A DNA stretch of 64,000 bases from Pedobacter frigoris (lineage in GTDB: Bacteria; Bacteroidota; Bacteroidia; Sphingobacteriales; Sphingobacteriaceae): contig NZ_SWBQ01000004.1 in assembly GCF_005116445.1 (NCBI RefSeq), positions 1 to 64,000 of the forward strand, in the 5' to 3' direction. The notes under the pieces were generated by a model. That model saw only the letters and a program-made list of their open reading frames with translations, was not told the DNA's origin and searched no databases. Each line of letters opens with the position of its first letter. Position 1 is the stretch's first letter. Position numbers and translations under genes: made by a program. Shown piece after piece: positions 62,551-64,000 of the stretch.

Positions 62551-63891
62551 ATGTTTGAGAATTTACAGGATAAGTTAGACCGTGCATTTAAAGTTTTAAA
62601 AGGACAAGGAAGCATTACAGAGATCAACGTGGCCGAAACCATGAAAGAAATCCGTAAGGCTTTACTGGATGCCGACGTAAATTATAAAACAGCAAAGAGT
62701 TTTACAGATGATGTTAAGGAAAAGGCTTTAGGTTTAAATGTACTTACGGCTGTTTCACCTGGTCAGTTGCTGACCAAGGTGATGAACGACGAGCTTACGG
62801 CCCTGATGGGTGGTGAGGTTACGGAGCTTGACCTTAAAAACAATCCTACTATCATATTAATCGCTGGTCTGAACGGTGCGGGTAAAACTACCTTTACAGG
62901 AAAGCTGGCCAACTTCCTGAAAAACAAGGGTAAAAAACCATTGCTGATTGCGGGTGACGTATACCGTCCTGCGGCGGTAGACCAATTGCAGATCTTAGGA
63001 GAGCAGATTGGCGTGCCTGTGTATACCAACAGGGATTCCAAAGATCCGGTAGGCATTGCCATGGAAGGTATTGCTGAGGGTAAAAAACAGAACAATAATG
63101 TAATCATTATAGATACGGCGGGTCGTCTGGCTATTGATGAACAGATGATGGACGAGATTGCTGCTGTAAAAGACAGCACTAAACCGCATGAAATCCTATT
63201 TGTGGTTGATGCCATGACCGGGCAGGATGCGGTGAACACAGCAAAAGCATTTAACGACAGGCTGGACTTTACCGGAGTTGTATTGACGAAATTAGACGGT
63301 GATACCCGTGGTGGTGCGGCTTTGTCTATTAAATCCGTTGTTAACAAGCCGATCAAATTCATCGGTACCGGTGAGAAAATGGATGCCCTGGATGTATTCT
63401 ATCCGGAGAGGATGGCTTCACGTATTCTGGGTATGGGCGACGTGGTTTCCCTTGTTGAGCGTGCACAACAGCAGTTCGACGAGAAAGAAGCGGCTGAACT
63501 TCAGAAAAAGATCCGCAAGAACAAATTTGACTTCAATGACTTCTACAACCAGATTCAGCAGATCAAGAAAATGGGTAACATGAAGGATTTGATGGGCATG
63601 ATTCCCGGTGTTGGTAAAATGATGAAAAACGTGGACATTGAAGACGATGCTTTTAAAAGTGTGGAAGCGGTAATCCAGTCGATGACCAAGTTTGAGCGTG
63701 AAAATCCGGATAGCATCCAGCAAAGCAGACGTCTGCGTATTGCTAAAGGATCGGGAACTTCTATAGAAGAGGTAACCAAACTGATCAAGCAATTTGAAGA
63801 CATGCGTAAGGTGATGAAACAATTCTCGAATCCTGCGGCTGCAGCTAAGATGATGAAAAACATGCCTAAAATGCCTCAGGGAAGAATGTAA
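62551..63891 (+). CDS. ffh: Signal recognition particle protein Ffh
   Basis: A 446-residue SRP GTPase that targets nascent membrane proteins. The N domain is followed by the G domain with IAGLNGAGKTTFTGKLA, DVYRPAAVDQL, IIDTAGRL and VVLTKLDGDTRGGAALS, then the methionine-rich M domain (about 325-446) ending in MMKNMPKMPQGRM, which binds signal peptides and 4.5S RNA. Length and order are normal. Confidence 0.97.
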   Translation: MFENLQDKLDRAFKVLKGQGSITEINVAETMKEIRKALLDADVNYKTAKSFTDDVKEKALGLNVLTAVSPGQLLTKVMNDELTALMGGEVTELDLKNNPTIILIAGLNGAGKTTFTGKLANFLKNKGKKPLLIAGDVYRPAAVDQLQILGEQIGVPVYTNRDSKDPVGIAMEGIAEGKKQNNNVIIIDTAGRLAIDEQMMDEIAAVKDSTKPHEILFVVDAMTGQDAVNTAKAFNDRLDFTGVVLTKLDGDTRGGAALSIKSVVNKPIKFIGTGEKMDALDVFYPERMASRILGMGDVVSLVERAQQQFDEKEAAELQKKIRKNKFDFNDFYNQIQQIKKMGNMKDLMGMIPGVGKMMKNVDIEDDAFKSVEAVIQSMTKFERENPDSIQQSRRLRIAKGSGTSIEEVTKLIKQFEDMRKVMKQFSNPAAAAKMMKNMPKMPQGRM

Positions 63892-63964
63892 AAATAAACA
63901 TTTGCTTTTTCAACCGCTCTGGTTTAAATCTGCATAATTTAGCGTGTACCATCACTCTTAATTT

Positions 63965-64000
63965 ATGTTGATTAAAACGTATGGCAGTGCCGTTTTCGGA
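63965..64000 (+). CDS. Start of a comM/yifB-type Mg-chelatase-like ATPase (partial)
   Basis: The last 12 codons of the window read MLIKTYGSAVFG, which matches the very conserved start of YifB/ComM AAA proteins. The gene is cut by the window edge, so only the start is seen. It lies 73 bases after ffh on the same strand. Confidence 0.6.
   Translation, partial: MLIKTYGSAVFG

Noticed and set aside
62763..63362. A 199-codon minus-strand frame inside ffh
   Set aside because: Antisense shadow of a highly conserved gene; composition follows the third-codon pattern of ffh.

Overview
The window looks like chromosome of a Bacteroidota member, most likely Sphingobacteriaceae (Pedobacter-like). Direct support: three SusC/SusD outer-membrane pairs, many signal peptides ending in ...AQ, lipoproteins of the ...SC-K type, a GldH gliding lipoprotein, a LytS/LytTR two-component pair, and repeated TAnnTTTG (-7) promoter boxes instead of sigma70 -10 boxes. 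The genus is an inference.

Layout. 1-423: leftward tandem promoters and a leader hairpin of ribosomal-operon type; the transcribed gene lies outside the window. 424-4093: TlpA-like thioredoxin protein, LytS-type kinase and LytTR regulator, coupled by ATGA overlaps. 4196-4494: a frameshifted HigA-type antitoxin relic. 4517-17201: housekeeping and accessory genes, rich in peptide metabolism (M28 and M14 peptidases, dipeptide epimerase, rhomboid, PepT), plus a beta-CASP nuclease and a YtxH-like protein. 17257-17803: relics, including a HipA fragment. 17865-27009: a leftward SusC/SusD operon with a calcineurin-type phosphoesterase and an NHL-repeat lipoprotein, divergent from a glycerophosphodiester phosphodiesterase; together they suggest use of a phosphodiester substrate. 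28047-28601: a lipoprotein lacking its 5' end.

28757-35749 is an AT-rich defence island: hsdM, hsdS, an SMC/ABC-like ATPase and an HNH nuclease form one tightly packed leftward operon, with a divergent large serine recombinase. No hsdR is present; the ATPase-HNH pair (PtuA/PtuB, Septu-like) sits where the restriction subunit would be expected. This is the best candidate for an unusual system here. A tRNA-Arg(CCT) with its terminator follows at the right edge.

36253-64000: metG, an S66 carboxypeptidase, two related SusC/SusD loci in tandem with no enzymes or regulator, an M14 peptidase, murF, the holB-ricT-gldH cluster, a head-to-head array of 11-bp repeats, then ruvX, an O-methyltransferase, two glucosaminidase-LysM proteins, a small HExxH membrane protein, a DUF3078 protein, ffh, and the first codons of a comM/yifB gene cut by the window end.
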